A stretch of DNA of 6,467 bases from Desulfobacterales bacterium (GTDB lineage Bacteria > Desulfobacterota > DSM-4660 > Desulfatiglandales > Desulfatiglandaceae), in the NCBI GenBank assembly GCA_027061865.1, contig JAMOVZ010000393.1, positions 1 through 6,467 on the forward strand, given 5' to 3'. The notes beneath the pieces were generated by a model. That model saw only the letters and a program-made list of their open reading frames with translations. It had not been told where the DNA came from and ran no database searches. Position 1 is the stretch's first letter, and every line of letters starts with the position of its first letter. Both the position numbers and the translations under genes were made by a program. Of the stretch, positions 1 through 5,643 are shown piece by piece.

Positions 1-120
1 ATGTCGCAGCTTTCGTCCCCACTCACAGCCGCGGGCCGGTCCCGGACTCTCACCGGGTTCCCTCTTAACCCGCCAAAAATTCAACGGCGGGCTAAGCCCA
101 AAATACGGGCACCTGAGGTT
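1..120 (-). promoter_or_regulatory. Adenosylcobalamin (B12) riboswitch, 3' end cut off by the window
   Basis: Read on the minus strand, this stretch carries the conserved cobalamin-riboswitch core in order. First is GGTGCC at 113-108. A GCCC/GGGC hairpin (96-110) and a CCCGCC/GGCGGG hairpin (69-91) follow. The core comes next: GGGAA (58-62), the CCCGG-tgagagt-CCGGG arm (41-57), a GC-rich CCGGCCCGC segment (31-39) and CTGTGAG (22-28). It ends with GGGGACGAAAGCTGCGACAT at 20-1. The B12 box (AGCC...CTGG type) that pairs with the core loop, and any expression platform, must lie left of position 1. The RNA binds adenosylcobalamin and normally represses B12 uptake, B12 synthesis or B12-independent isoenzyme genes. 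The regulated gene is outside the window on the minus strand. The 5' limit (about 120) is approximate, because the closing P1 stem cannot be completed here. Confidence 0.93.
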
Positions 121-129
121 TGAAGCCGA

Positions 130-159
130 CTACTAGCAAAAGGCTTGCATCGGTGTCAA
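130..159 (-). promoter_or_regulatory. Candidate sigma-70-type promoter for the riboswitch transcript
   Basis: On the minus strand a perfect TTGACA (159-154) is followed after 18 bases by TAGTAG (135-130), which matches the -10 consensus at only three of six positions. Initiation would fall near 123, just ahead of the riboswitch, which is where its promoter should be. The weak -10 and the overlap with a terminator-like hairpin keep confidence low. Confidence 0.35.
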
Positions 160-163
160 GCCC
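138..163 (-). terminator. Possible rho-independent terminator after the acyl-CoA dehydrogenase gene
   Basis: On the minus strand GGCTTG (162-157) pairs with CAAGCC (147-142) around a 9-base loop, with a possible outer G-U pair, and is followed by TTTT (141-138). It lies 13 bases past the dehydrogenase stop codon, as expected for a terminator. The stem is only 6-7 bp and the U run only four bases, so it may be weak. It overlaps the TTGACA of the candidate riboswitch promoter. Confidence 0.45.
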
Positions 164-175
164 TTAAGAAAAAAA

Positions 176-1330
176 TTATAAAGTGTTTGCAATTATGATT
201 TTCTGTATCTGGCTTGTGCCTTCGTAAATCTGGGTGATCTTTGCATCCCTCATCATCCTCTCGACCGGGTATTCCCTGACATAGCCATAGCCGCCCAAAA
301 GCTGGACTGCGTCGGTGGTGACTTTCATAGCGGTTTCAGCGGCCACCAGCTTGGCCATGGCAGAATACCTGATAGTCTCTTTGGGAAGTTTGTCCATGTT
401 CTTGGGCAGCTTTTCAAAGACCGAGGCCGCTTTATACATGAGTTGGCGGGCTGCCTCCACTTCGGCTGCCATGTCAGCCATCATCCACTGAAGCCCCTGG
501 AATGAAAAAAGCGGCCTTCCAAACTGGACCCTTTCCTTGGTGTATTGAACAGCGTAATCCAAGGCGCCTTGGGCAATCCCCACGGCCTGTGCTGCCACAG
601 GGATCCTGGTGAAATCAAGCGTTTTCATGGCGATATGAAAACCCTTGCCTTCTTCCATGAGCAAGTTTTCCGCAGGCACCTTCATGTCTTCCATTACGAT
701 CTCCACCGTGGAAGAGGCCCTGAGCCCTAATTTTTTTTCCTTTTTGCCTATGCTGAAGCCAGGGGTGTTCCGTTCAACTATGAAGAAGCTGATTCCTTTA
801 TGTCCGGGCTCAGATGGATTTGTTCGAGCCGCAATACAAATCACCTCAGAGACATCACCGTGGGAGATGAAGATTTTGGTTCCGTTTAGGATGTAATAAT
901 CTCCCTCCCTTACGGCTCTTGTCCTCAAACCTGCTACGTCAGAGCCTGCATTTGGCTCGGTTAGGCCAAAGGCAGCCAAGTGCTCTCCTGTGGCCAGTTT
1001 AGGCAGGTACTTGTCTTTTTGGGCATCGCTGCCTGCAAGGAGGATAGGGGTTGCGCCCAGCTCATGGACCAGGAGGAGCACCGCAGTGGAGGCACACACC
1101 TTTGCCAGCTCTTCTATGGCAAGGCATAAGGCAAGGAGCCCCATTTCAGAGCCCCCGTACTTTTCAGGAAAGTCTGCGCCGAAAAGGGCGTTTTCCCTTA
1201 GCAGCTCTACCATGTCCCAAGGGAATTTGGCCTCTTCGTCCCTCTGTTCAGCCCCCGGGGCCACTTGTTCCTTGGCAATGCGGGCCACTGTGTCTTTCAG
1301 CATTTTCTGTTCATCGGTGAGCTCATACAT
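176..1330 (-). CDS. Acyl-CoA dehydrogenase (FAD, ETF-linked family)
   Basis: This is a complete 384-residue acyl-CoA dehydrogenase. The family oxidises an acyl-CoA to the 2,3-enoyl-CoA in the cytoplasm, using bound FAD and passing electrons to electron-transfer flavoprotein. The N-terminal helical domain runs to about residue 120. The first signature is FGLTEPNAGSD (121-131), the start of the beta domain. The C-terminal domain carries ERVQFGRP (266-273), a flavin/dimer-contact segment, and QLLGGYGYVREYPVERMMRD (343-362). The catalytic base is probably Glu370 in YEGTSQIQ, the position used by short- and medium-chain enzymes. Length is normal, with a slightly expanded KLPK-containing loop near 305-318. 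The start is the ATG at 1330, preceded by an AAAGGAGAGGAAGG purine-rich ribosome site. Substrate cannot be read from the sequence; short-chain fatty, branched-chain or alicyclic acyl-CoA are all possible. No etfAB or thiolase gene is adjacent in view. Confidence 0.95.
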   Translation of the reverse strand: MYELTDEQKMLKDTVARIAKEQVAPGAEQRDEEAKFPWDMVELLRENALFGADFPEKYGGSEMGLLALCLAIEELAKVCASTAVLLLVHELGATPILLAGSDAQKDKYLPKLATGEHLAAFGLTEPNAGSDVAGLRTRAVREGDYYILNGTKIFISHGDVSEVICIAARTNPSEPGHKGISFFIVERNTPGFSIGKKEKKLGLRASSTVEIVMEDMKVPAENLLMEEGKGFHIAMKTLDFTRIPVAAQAVGIAQGALDYAVQYTKERVQFGRPLFSFQGLQWMMADMAAEVEAARQLMYKAASVFEKLPKNMDKLPKETIRYSAMAKLVAAETAMKVTTDAVQLLGGYGYVREYPVERMMRDAKITQIYEGTSQIQKIIIANTL

Positions 1331-1445
1331 ATCCTTCCTCTCCTTTCCAAAAGGGTATTAAATCCCGCGCAGGTGTAAACATCCAAGGTCCCGGATAAAA
1401 AGCCCTGCAGTATGAAAGACCTGCTCCGAAACTAAGTAAGTTTTC

Positions 1446-1473
1446 TATATAATAACGGCCTGGCCTGTGACAA
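1446..1473 (-). promoter_or_regulatory. Candidate promoter for the acyl-CoA dehydrogenase gene
   Basis: On the minus strand TTGTCA (1473-1468) and TATATA (1451-1446) are separated by 16 bases; each hexamer is close to the sigma-70 consensus. A transcript would start near 1439, giving a leader of about 108 bases ahead of the ATG at 1330. It sits in the 171-base gap after rtcB, so the dehydrogenase may be expressed apart from the RNA-ligase genes. No clear terminator for rtcB is seen in the gap, so readthrough is also possible. Confidence 0.45.
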
Positions 1474-1501
1474 GGGCTTTTCTTCCTTTTCCCCGGCTAT
1501 A

Positions 1502-2941
1502 CTAACCCTTGATCACGCCAAGCGGCCTCATGCGGGCAACCTTGCAGGCAAGGCCGGCACGGTGGACCACCTCCACCACTGCTGATACATCCTTGTAAGC
1601 TTCCGGCATCTCCTCCTTCAAAGTCTTCTTCCCCCGCGACTGGACAAAAATACCCTTGTCTTCCAGCTCCCGGTGGATGGCACGGCCCTTAGCCTTTTTG
1701 GTGGCTTGAGAACGGCTCAAGACCCTGCCAGCCCCATGGCAACTGGAGGCAAAGGTCTCACGCAGCGCCCCTTCCGCCCCTGCAAGCACGAAAGAGTAGG
1801 TCCCCATGTCTCCAGGGATGAGGACAGGTTGCCCCACGGCCTTATAGATGTCCGGCAACAGGGGATGAGCCGGAGGAAGGGCGCGGGTGGCCCCCTTGCG
1901 GTGAACGCATACAGTCAACTCTTGGCCATCCACAGTGTGGCGTTCAATCTTTGCGATGTTGTGGCAGACATCGTAGAGCAGCTTCATATTAAGCTCGGAT
2001 GGGCTTATGGACAAGGCCTTAAGGAATGTCTCATGGGCAAGGTGCATTAGGATCTGACGGTTTGCCCAGGCATAATTGGCCGCACATGCCATGGCGGCCA
2101 GGTATCTTTGTCCCAGGTCTGATTTGATGTATGCACAGGCAAGCTGTCTGTCGGGAAGTTGAAAGCGCTGGGCTTGAACTTCTCTGGCCATTTTTTTAAG
2201 GAAATCATCGCAGATTTGATGACCAAACCCCCTTGAGCCTGAATGGATCATAACCGTTATTTGGCCTTCAAACAGGCCGAATGCCCTGGCCCTTTCTTGA
2301 TCGTAGATTTCATCCACCACCTGGATCTCCAGGAAGTGATTGCCAGAGCCCAAGGTCCCTAACTGATCGAGCCCGCGCTTAAAGGCCTTATCACTTAGCA
2401 CTGAAGGATCGGCGCCTGGAATTGTCCCGTGATCTTCGGTCCTTTCCAGGTCTTCGGCCTGGCCGAAGCCCTTTTTGACGGCCCAAGAGGCCCCTTCCAC
2501 CGCCACCTTGGCCTCTTCGGACTTGGTAAGCCTTACTGTCCCTGCAGAGCCTACCCCTGTGGGGATATTTATGAAAAGCGCTGCCACAAGGTCTTTTATC
2601 ATAGGCCTTATTTGATCCGCCCTCAGGGAGGTGGTCATTATTCGGCAGCCACAGTTTATGTCATAACCTACTCCTCCTGGTGAGATGATGCCTTCATTCT
2701 CCTCGAAGGCAGCCACTCCTCCAATGGGAAAGCCATATCCCCAGTGGATGTCAGGCATGGCAAGGGAATGGCGGACAATGCCCGGAAGGGTGGCCACATT
2801 GCTCACTTGGACCAGGCTTTGCTCCTGCTTGATCGCCTCCAGCAATTGGGGACTTGAAAAAATGAGCCCTGGCACCCTCATGGCACCGGTTTTCGGAATG
2901 ATCCATCTGAACTCATCAAGTTTTTTAAGCTTTATATCCAT
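1502..2941 (-). CDS. rtcB: RNA-splicing ligase RtcB (GTP/Mn2+-dependent 3'-phosphate RNA ligase)
   Basis: RtcB joins RNA ends bearing 2',3'-cyclic or 3'-phosphate to 5'-OH ends through a guanylylated histidine. All active-site residues are present. In numbering from the chosen start (479 residues) the metal ligands are Asp94 and Cys97 in GYDINCGCR, His202 in GSGNHFLE, His233 in MIHSGSRG and His327 in YDVCHNIAK. The nucleophile that takes GMP is His402 in SSCHGAGR. VHRKGATRA and GDMGTYSFVLAG, also strongly conserved, are intact. These positions fall within one or two residues of those known for the archaeal Pyrococcus enzyme, so this is the long (about 480 aa) form. I place the start at the ATG ending at 2941, because GGAGGAA (2953-2947) lies seven bases upstream. 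An in-frame ATG at 2959 adds six residues but has no ribosome site. Archease is encoded 95 bases upstream on the same strand. No RtcA cyclase or RtcR regulator gene is visible. Confidence 0.97.
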   Translation of the reverse strand: MDIKLKKLDEFRWIIPKTGAMRVPGLIFSSPQLLEAIKQEQSLVQVSNVATLPGIVRHSLAMPDIHWGYGFPIGGVAAFEENEGIISPGGVGYDINCGCRIMTTSLRADQIRPMIKDLVAALFINIPTGVGSAGTVRLTKSEEAKVAVEGASWAVKKGFGQAEDLERTEDHGTIPGADPSVLSDKAFKRGLDQLGTLGSGNHFLEIQVVDEIYDQERARAFGLFEGQITVMIHSGSRGFGHQICDDFLKKMAREVQAQRFQLPDRQLACAYIKSDLGQRYLAAMACAANYAWANRQILMHLAHETFLKALSISPSELNMKLLYDVCHNIAKIERHTVDGQELTVCVHRKGATRALPPAHPLLPDIYKAVGQPVLIPGDMGTYSFVLAGAEGALRETFASSCHGAGRVLSRSQATKKAKGRAIHRELEDKGIFVQSRGKKTLKEEMPEAYKDVSAVVEVVHRAGLACKVARMRPLGVIKG

Positions 2942-2946
2942 AATTG

Positions 2947-2953
2947 TTCCTCC
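2947..2953 (-). promoter_or_regulatory. Shine-Dalgarno site that fixes the rtcB start
   Basis: GGAGGAA on the minus strand, with seven bases between its GGAGG core (2953-2949) and the ATG at 2941. It lies downstream of the alternative ATG at 2959, so it cannot serve that codon; this is why the shorter 479-residue product is preferred. Confidence 0.8.
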
Positions 2954-3036
2954 ATCCATAAAAAGTATTGTAAAGCAAAGGGCGGAAATGACCGATTATC
3001 AATCGTGAATTTGACGCCCTCGGGTCAATGGAAAGC

Positions 3037-3465
3037 CTAAAGATCGAAAACGACCCTCGTTTTCCAGTGGCTGTTCTTTTTTAGGACTTCAATCTGGTGA
3101 TAGGTGACTGCCTTGATTTCATAAAGGACTTCGTGGACTTGGGGATCAAAAGGAATCGTGCTCACACTGGCCTCTAAATGATGGCCGGAGAGGCTTTGGA
3201 CGTTTGCGTCAACAGTAATAACCCTCTCTCCTTCAAACAGATAAAGGACTTCCCCAAGCCACCGAACCATGAGATCGGCCAAGTCTTGGCCTTCTATTGA
3301 TAAAGGTGTTATACTTGAAGGCCCGGTTTGCTCGACCTTTAACATGATGTGAATCATAGACAGGGCCGCGGATTCAAAGAGACCCTCTAAGGTCTCTGCA
3401 CAGACAATCATTCCCAGATCAGCAGTATGATCTAATACCTTATAGTCAAGCCTTTTTTCTCTCAT
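3037..3465 (-). CDS. Archease, activator of RtcB RNA ligase
   Basis: Archease is a small protein that accelerates RtcB guanylylation and turnover and widens its nucleotide use. From the chosen ATG it has 142 residues, a normal bacterial/archaeal length. The N-terminal metal-site motif DHTAD is at 12-16, LMVRWLGEVLYLFE forms the typical central helix, and the C-terminal half has YEIKAVTYHQIEV and ends in VVFDL, whose Asp141 matches the conserved metal-binding aspartate. The open frame extends to a TTG at 3501, but that triplet is part of a TTGACA promoter element and has no ribosome site. The ATG at 3465 gives the usual short lead of about ten residues before DHTAD. No Shine-Dalgarno sequence precedes this ATG either, which fits a leaderless message from the adjoining promoter. 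rtcB follows 95 bases downstream on the same strand, so the pair is most likely co-transcribed. Confidence 0.93.
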   Translation of the reverse strand: MREKRLDYKVLDHTADLGMIVCAETLEGLFESAALSMIHIMLKVEQTGPSSITPLSIEGQDLADLMVRWLGEVLYLFEGERVITVDANVQSLSGHHLEASVSTIPFDPQVHEVLYEIKAVTYHQIEVLKKNSHWKTRVVFDL

Positions 3466-3472
3466 GGGGATG

Positions 3473-3501
3473 ATTTTATCTGGGGTTGTAAAAATTGTCA
3501 A
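3473..3501 (-). promoter_or_regulatory. Strong sigma-70-type promoter for archease-rtcB
   Basis: On the minus strand a perfect TTGACA (3501-3496) is followed after exactly 17 bases by TAAAAT (3478-3473), five of six matches to the -10 consensus. The archease ATG begins eight bases after the -10 element, so initiation at the usual distance would fall within a base or two of that codon. The transcript would then have essentially no 5' leader. Confidence 0.75.
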
Positions 3502-3549
3502 AATCTAGCCATAGTTATGTAACAGCCCTTGATCCTTTGGGGCAATTGT

Positions 3550-3554
3550 GGAGG
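3550..3554 (+). promoter_or_regulatory. Shine-Dalgarno site of the zinc-ribbon gene
   Basis: GGAGG with eight bases to the ATG at 3563; a canonical site that confirms translation of this short gene on the plus strand. Confidence 0.75.
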
Positions 3555-3562
3555 TTAATTGA

Positions 3563-3844
3563 ATGGAATGCGTTTTTTGCAAGGCTGAATTAAAGATAGA
3601 GGGCAAGGTGGGGCGCCGTGATGTGTGCCCTCACTGTGGCAGGGATCTTCACTGCTGCTTGCAATGCAAATTTCATGATCCCCATGCCTATAACGAATGT
3701 AGGGAGGTATCGGCAGAAAGGGTGGTGGACAAGGAAAGGGCCAATTTCTGTGAGTATTTTATCATCAAGGGTGATAGCAGAGGGGGAGTTAACAAGGCCC
3801 AGGAGGCAAAAGAAGCATTGGAGAGGCTGTTTAGGAAAAAGTAG
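3563..3844 (+). CDS. Small cysteine-rich zinc-ribbon protein, function unknown
   Basis: The 93-residue product has nine cysteines within its first 63 residues. Cys3, Cys6, Cys22 and Cys25 (CVFC...CPHC) form a classical four-cysteine zinc ribbon. The segment after it has Cys31, Cys32, Cys35, Cys46 and Cys63 with His30, His38 and His41, enough for a second metal site. The pattern DLHCCLQCKFHDPHAYNEC, then AERVVDKERANFCEYF, resembles, from memory, an uncharacterised small-protein family widespread in anaerobic and deltaproteobacterial genomes. The C-terminal 25 residues are charged and probably helical. There is no signal peptide or membrane segment, so it should be cytoplasmic. The start is well supported by GGAGG eight bases upstream. 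It diverges from archease across 97 bases and ends 29 bases from the convergent dacB stop. DNA, RNA or protein binding are all possible; I cannot choose. Confidence 0.88.
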   Translation: MECVFCKAELKIEGKVGRRDVCPHCGRDLHCCLQCKFHDPHAYNECREVSAERVVDKERANFCEYFIIKGDSRGGVNKAQEAKEALERLFRKK

Positions 3845-3873
3845 AGTCTCCACCCTCCCTGTAAAAGCGCCCC

Positions 3874-5124
3874 TCAGTGGATGGTTGCCGAATCTGTGGC
3901 CTTACCGATTATGCATCTTTTTGCCTTTTCCAGGCTCTTTCCCTCTCCCCTGGTAAAGATCACAAAGAGCAGAGGCCCTTGGGATGAATGCTGCTCCACA
4001 TAACCTACTAGATTCCTGATTCCACGGAGAGTCCCACTCTTAGAAAGTAATATCCCCCTTTTCTTGAGGAGCCTTCTAAACGGGGCAAATTCCCTTAATA
4101 TCTTGTGCATTTCAAGGGCTGAAATCCGGTTTCGCCTTGAAATGCCTGACCCTTCCACCAACCATAGCTTCTCGATGCCCAGCCCCTTCCTTGCATAATC
4201 CCTTACTACCTCCAGCCCCTTAATAAGGGTGCCTGGGGGGCCGCTCTCGATAGCTCCCATATAGACGAGGATCTGATTGGCCATGAAATTATTGGAAAAC
4301 TCAAGCATCCTGGCGAGAACTTGCTCTAGGGTGAAAGGCGAGCGATAGGTGAATAAGGGCCTTGCCTGTCCATGAACTTGACCTATTCTCACATTCCCTC
4401 TTACCTCGACCCCATTTTGTTTTAGGAAACAGGCCAGTAATTCTCCTGCATACCTTGGCGGGTCGTCTGGGTCGTGGGAGAGGGTATAGCGGCCTGCCTT
4501 CAGCTTGCGGGCCAAAATCCTTTGTCTTGCAAATGGGATCAATGGAGTTTGGGGCTCAGCCGAGACCAAATGCCCTCTGGATGTCTTTTTAAAAAAGACC
4601 GTGTTAAAATTGGCGCAAACCGCCCCTATAGGGGCATCGTAAGGATTAGAAGATGTGCTTCTTCCTGGAATCGAGATGGGTTTTTCAAAAAAGGAATCAT
4701 CCACTATCAGGTTCTTTATTCCCTTTACCTCATTGGAAATCTTGAATGCAATGTCACTCAACACCTCTGATATCAGAAGCGGGTCGCCGTAGCCTTTCAT
4801 TATTAAGTTGCCGTTTTGGTCCAATAGAAAGTCTGTCTTAAACCGGTGCTCTGGGCCCAATAGATGGATAGCTGCAAGGGAAGTGAGCAGTTTTATGGTG
4901 GAGGCCGGGACCCGGGGGATCCCGGCATTGTGCCTTGCATAGTGATTGCCTTTTAGATCTGAGATCAGCAGGGAGTCAGTGGGGCCCAAAAAAGAAGCGC
5001 AGCTTTCAAATGGGGAGGCTGCCCAGCTTGGTGCGAGAAGAAAGAGGAAAGCAAGGAACTCAACGAGGAAGAAGATAGGAGAGAGGAATTTTACGGGATA
5101 CGAAGGGCAGAGGTCACCTCTCAT
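3874..5124 (-). CDS. dacB: D-alanyl-D-alanine carboxypeptidase/endopeptidase, peptidase S13 (PBP4/DacB family)
   Basis: This penicillin-binding enzyme trims the terminal D-Ala from peptidoglycan stem peptides and may cleave D-Ala-mDAP cross-links in the periplasm. From the chosen ATG it has 416 residues, shorter than E. coli PBP4 (477). All three active-site motifs are present: STIK with nucleophile Ser75 and Lys78, SNN (277-279) and KSG (362-364, the usual KTG with Ser). The family landmarks MKGYGDPLL, APIGAVCANFN and VEGSGISRRN are also intact. The N-terminus reads as a signal peptide: a short n-region, a hydrophobic stretch (FLSPIFFLVEFLAFLFLLAP) and a probable cut after SWA. That is why I prefer the ATG at 5124, although no clear ribosome site precedes it. 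An ATG at 5184 or a TTG at 5205 would add 20 or 27 residues and make the n-region unusually long. It overlaps the upstream 115-residue gene by 11 bases, suggesting translational coupling. Confidence 0.92.
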   Translation of the reverse strand: MRGDLCPSYPVKFLSPIFFLVEFLAFLFLLAPSWAASPFESCASFLGPTDSLLISDLKGNHYARHNAGIPRVPASTIKLLTSLAAIHLLGPEHRFKTDFLLDQNGNLIMKGYGDPLLISEVLSDIAFKISNEVKGIKNLIVDDSFFEKPISIPGRSTSSNPYDAPIGAVCANFNTVFFKKTSRGHLVSAEPQTPLIPFARQRILARKLKAGRYTLSHDPDDPPRYAGELLACFLKQNGVEVRGNVRIGQVHGQARPLFTYRSPFTLEQVLARMLEFSNNFMANQILVYMGAIESGPPGTLIKGLEVVRDYARKGLGIEKLWLVEGSGISRRNRISALEMHKILREFAPFRRLLKKRGILLSKSGTLRGIRNLVGYVEQHSSQGPLLFVIFTRGEGKSLEKAKRCIIGKATDSATIH

Positions 5125-5461
5125 GGTCAGCAACGCGAGGCCCGGAGTGGCCGGGTTCCTTATTTCGTGAAATATTGGATCCATCGGGTTCAATTTGCTC
5201 CGCAATATTTCTCAATGGGATGTCTTGTAAGGCATAGTCGAGCAGGATCTCCAGTCTTTCTTGAGGGGACTTTCTCTTGTCAATAAACAGGTATACTTGG
5301 CCTTTTACCCTGCAGAGGCCGCTTTTGAGCTTGAGGCCCCCTGCCTCCAGCCTCTCATAGCGTATCTTAATCCCCTTTGCCTGGATTTCCTGCTCCACCT
5401 GGCTTAATTCATCAAGTAAAGCCGGAGATCTCTTCTTTTTCTTTTGTTGGCTCCTTTTCAT
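5114..5461 (-). CDS. Uncharacterised 115-residue protein upstream of dacB
   Basis: I cannot assign a function. The product starts with a strongly basic stretch (MKRSQQKKKKRS), then a short acidic helix (ALLDELSQVEQEIQAKG, 14-30). A compact core of about 31-83 follows, with GGLKLKSGLCRVKGQVYLFI and a helical SPQERLEILLDYALQDI. The single cysteine is Cys50. The core resembles short conserved hypothetical proteins I have seen in deltaproteobacteria, with a beta-strand pair followed by a helix. The tail after about residue 86 is polar and low in features, and it covers the region that longer dacB starts would use. There is no signal peptide or membrane helix. The ATG at 5461 has only a weak ribosome site but lies about 32 bases from the start of a plausible transcript. 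The stop overlaps the dacB ATG by 11 bases, so the two genes probably share one mRNA. Confidence 0.78.
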   Translation of the reverse strand: MKRSQQKKKKRSPALLDELSQVEQEIQAKGIKIRYERLEAGGLKLKSGLCRVKGQVYLFIDKRKSPQERLEILLDYALQDIPLRNIAEQIEPDGSNISRNKEPGHSGPRVADHER

Positions 5462-5500
5462 TGCTTTATCTATACGTTATGGAATCTGGTTGATGGAGTT

Positions 5501-5530
5501 ACTTTATTGGTTAGGCTCTTTTCGTGTCAA
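5501..5530 (-). promoter_or_regulatory. Candidate promoter for the 115-residue gene and dacB
   Basis: On the minus strand a perfect TTGACA (5530-5525) and TAAAGT (5506-5501, four of six matches) are 18 bases apart. Initiation near 5494 would leave a leader of about 32 bases before the ATG at 5461. It is back to back with a promoter candidate for the plus-strand ATPase gene. Confidence 0.5.
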
Positions 5531-5555
5531 TGTGAAAGTTTTCAGGGGGGAGGAT

Positions 5556-5585
5556 TTGACTGGAAAGTGATCAGGAGCGTAATAT
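5556..5585 (+). promoter_or_regulatory. Candidate promoter for the MoxR-type ATPase gene
   Basis: TTGACT (5556-5561, five of six) and TAATAT (5580-5585, four of six) are 18 bases apart. Initiation near 5592 would give a leader of about 50 bases before the ribosome site at 5638. Only 25 bases separate its -35 from that of the divergent minus-strand promoter, so one regulator bound between them could affect both. Confidence 0.5.
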
Positions 5586-5637
5586 GTATCCAAGGTCTGG
5601 TTTCGAATAAAGAAAGTTAGACTGCTATCTCGCACAC

Positions 5638-5643
5638 AGGAGG
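5638..5643 (+). promoter_or_regulatory. Perfect AGGAGG ribosome site touching the first ATG
   Basis: AGGAGG runs straight into the ATG at 5644 with no spacer, too close for normal initiation there. The in-frame TTG at 5653 is nine bases downstream, a good distance, and would give a product three residues shorter. The out-of-frame ATG at 5648 reads only two codons before TGA. Confidence 0.7.

Noticed and set aside
545..1361. Several plus-strand open frames opposite the acyl-CoA dehydrogenase gene
   Set aside because: They are antisense shadows of a fully conserved protein, without ribosome sites or recognisable domains.
1353..1366. Near-palindrome GGGTATTAAATCCC upstream of the dehydrogenase gene as a repressor operator
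   Set aside because: The two halves mismatch at two pairs and no known operator matches, so it is not reportable as a site.
2970..2976. TACAAT-like -10 element before rtcB
   Set aside because: No -35 hexamer lies at 16-18 bases; expression from the archease promoter explains rtcB better.
1673..3008. Plus-strand open frames opposite rtcB
   Set aside because: They lie antisense to an enzyme with every active-site residue intact and show no domain or ribosome-site support.
3495..3521. Plus-strand promoter for the zinc-ribbon gene sharing its -35 with the archease promoter (TTGTCA)
   Set aside because: The best -10 (TATGTA) is only 15 bases away and matches at three of six positions, so it is too weak to annotate.
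3845..3873. Bidirectional terminator between the convergent zinc-ribbon and dacB genes
   Set aside because: No GC-rich hairpin with a U run is visible in these 29 bases; the only pairing (GGAGA/TCTCC) has a loop of more than 20 bases.
3590..3956. Open frames on both strands overlapping the zinc-ribbon gene
   Set aside because: The zinc-ribbon frame has the GGAGG site and the ordered cysteine pattern; the others are out-of-frame shadows.
4362..5170. Plus-strand open frames opposite dacB
   Set aside because: They are antisense to a complete S13 peptidase and have no independent evidence.
5182..5205. Longer dacB starts (ATG 5184, TTG 5205)
   Set aside because: They place 30 or more residues ahead of the signal-peptide hydrophobic core and overlap the upstream gene more deeply; only a distant GGAG supports the ATG at 5184.
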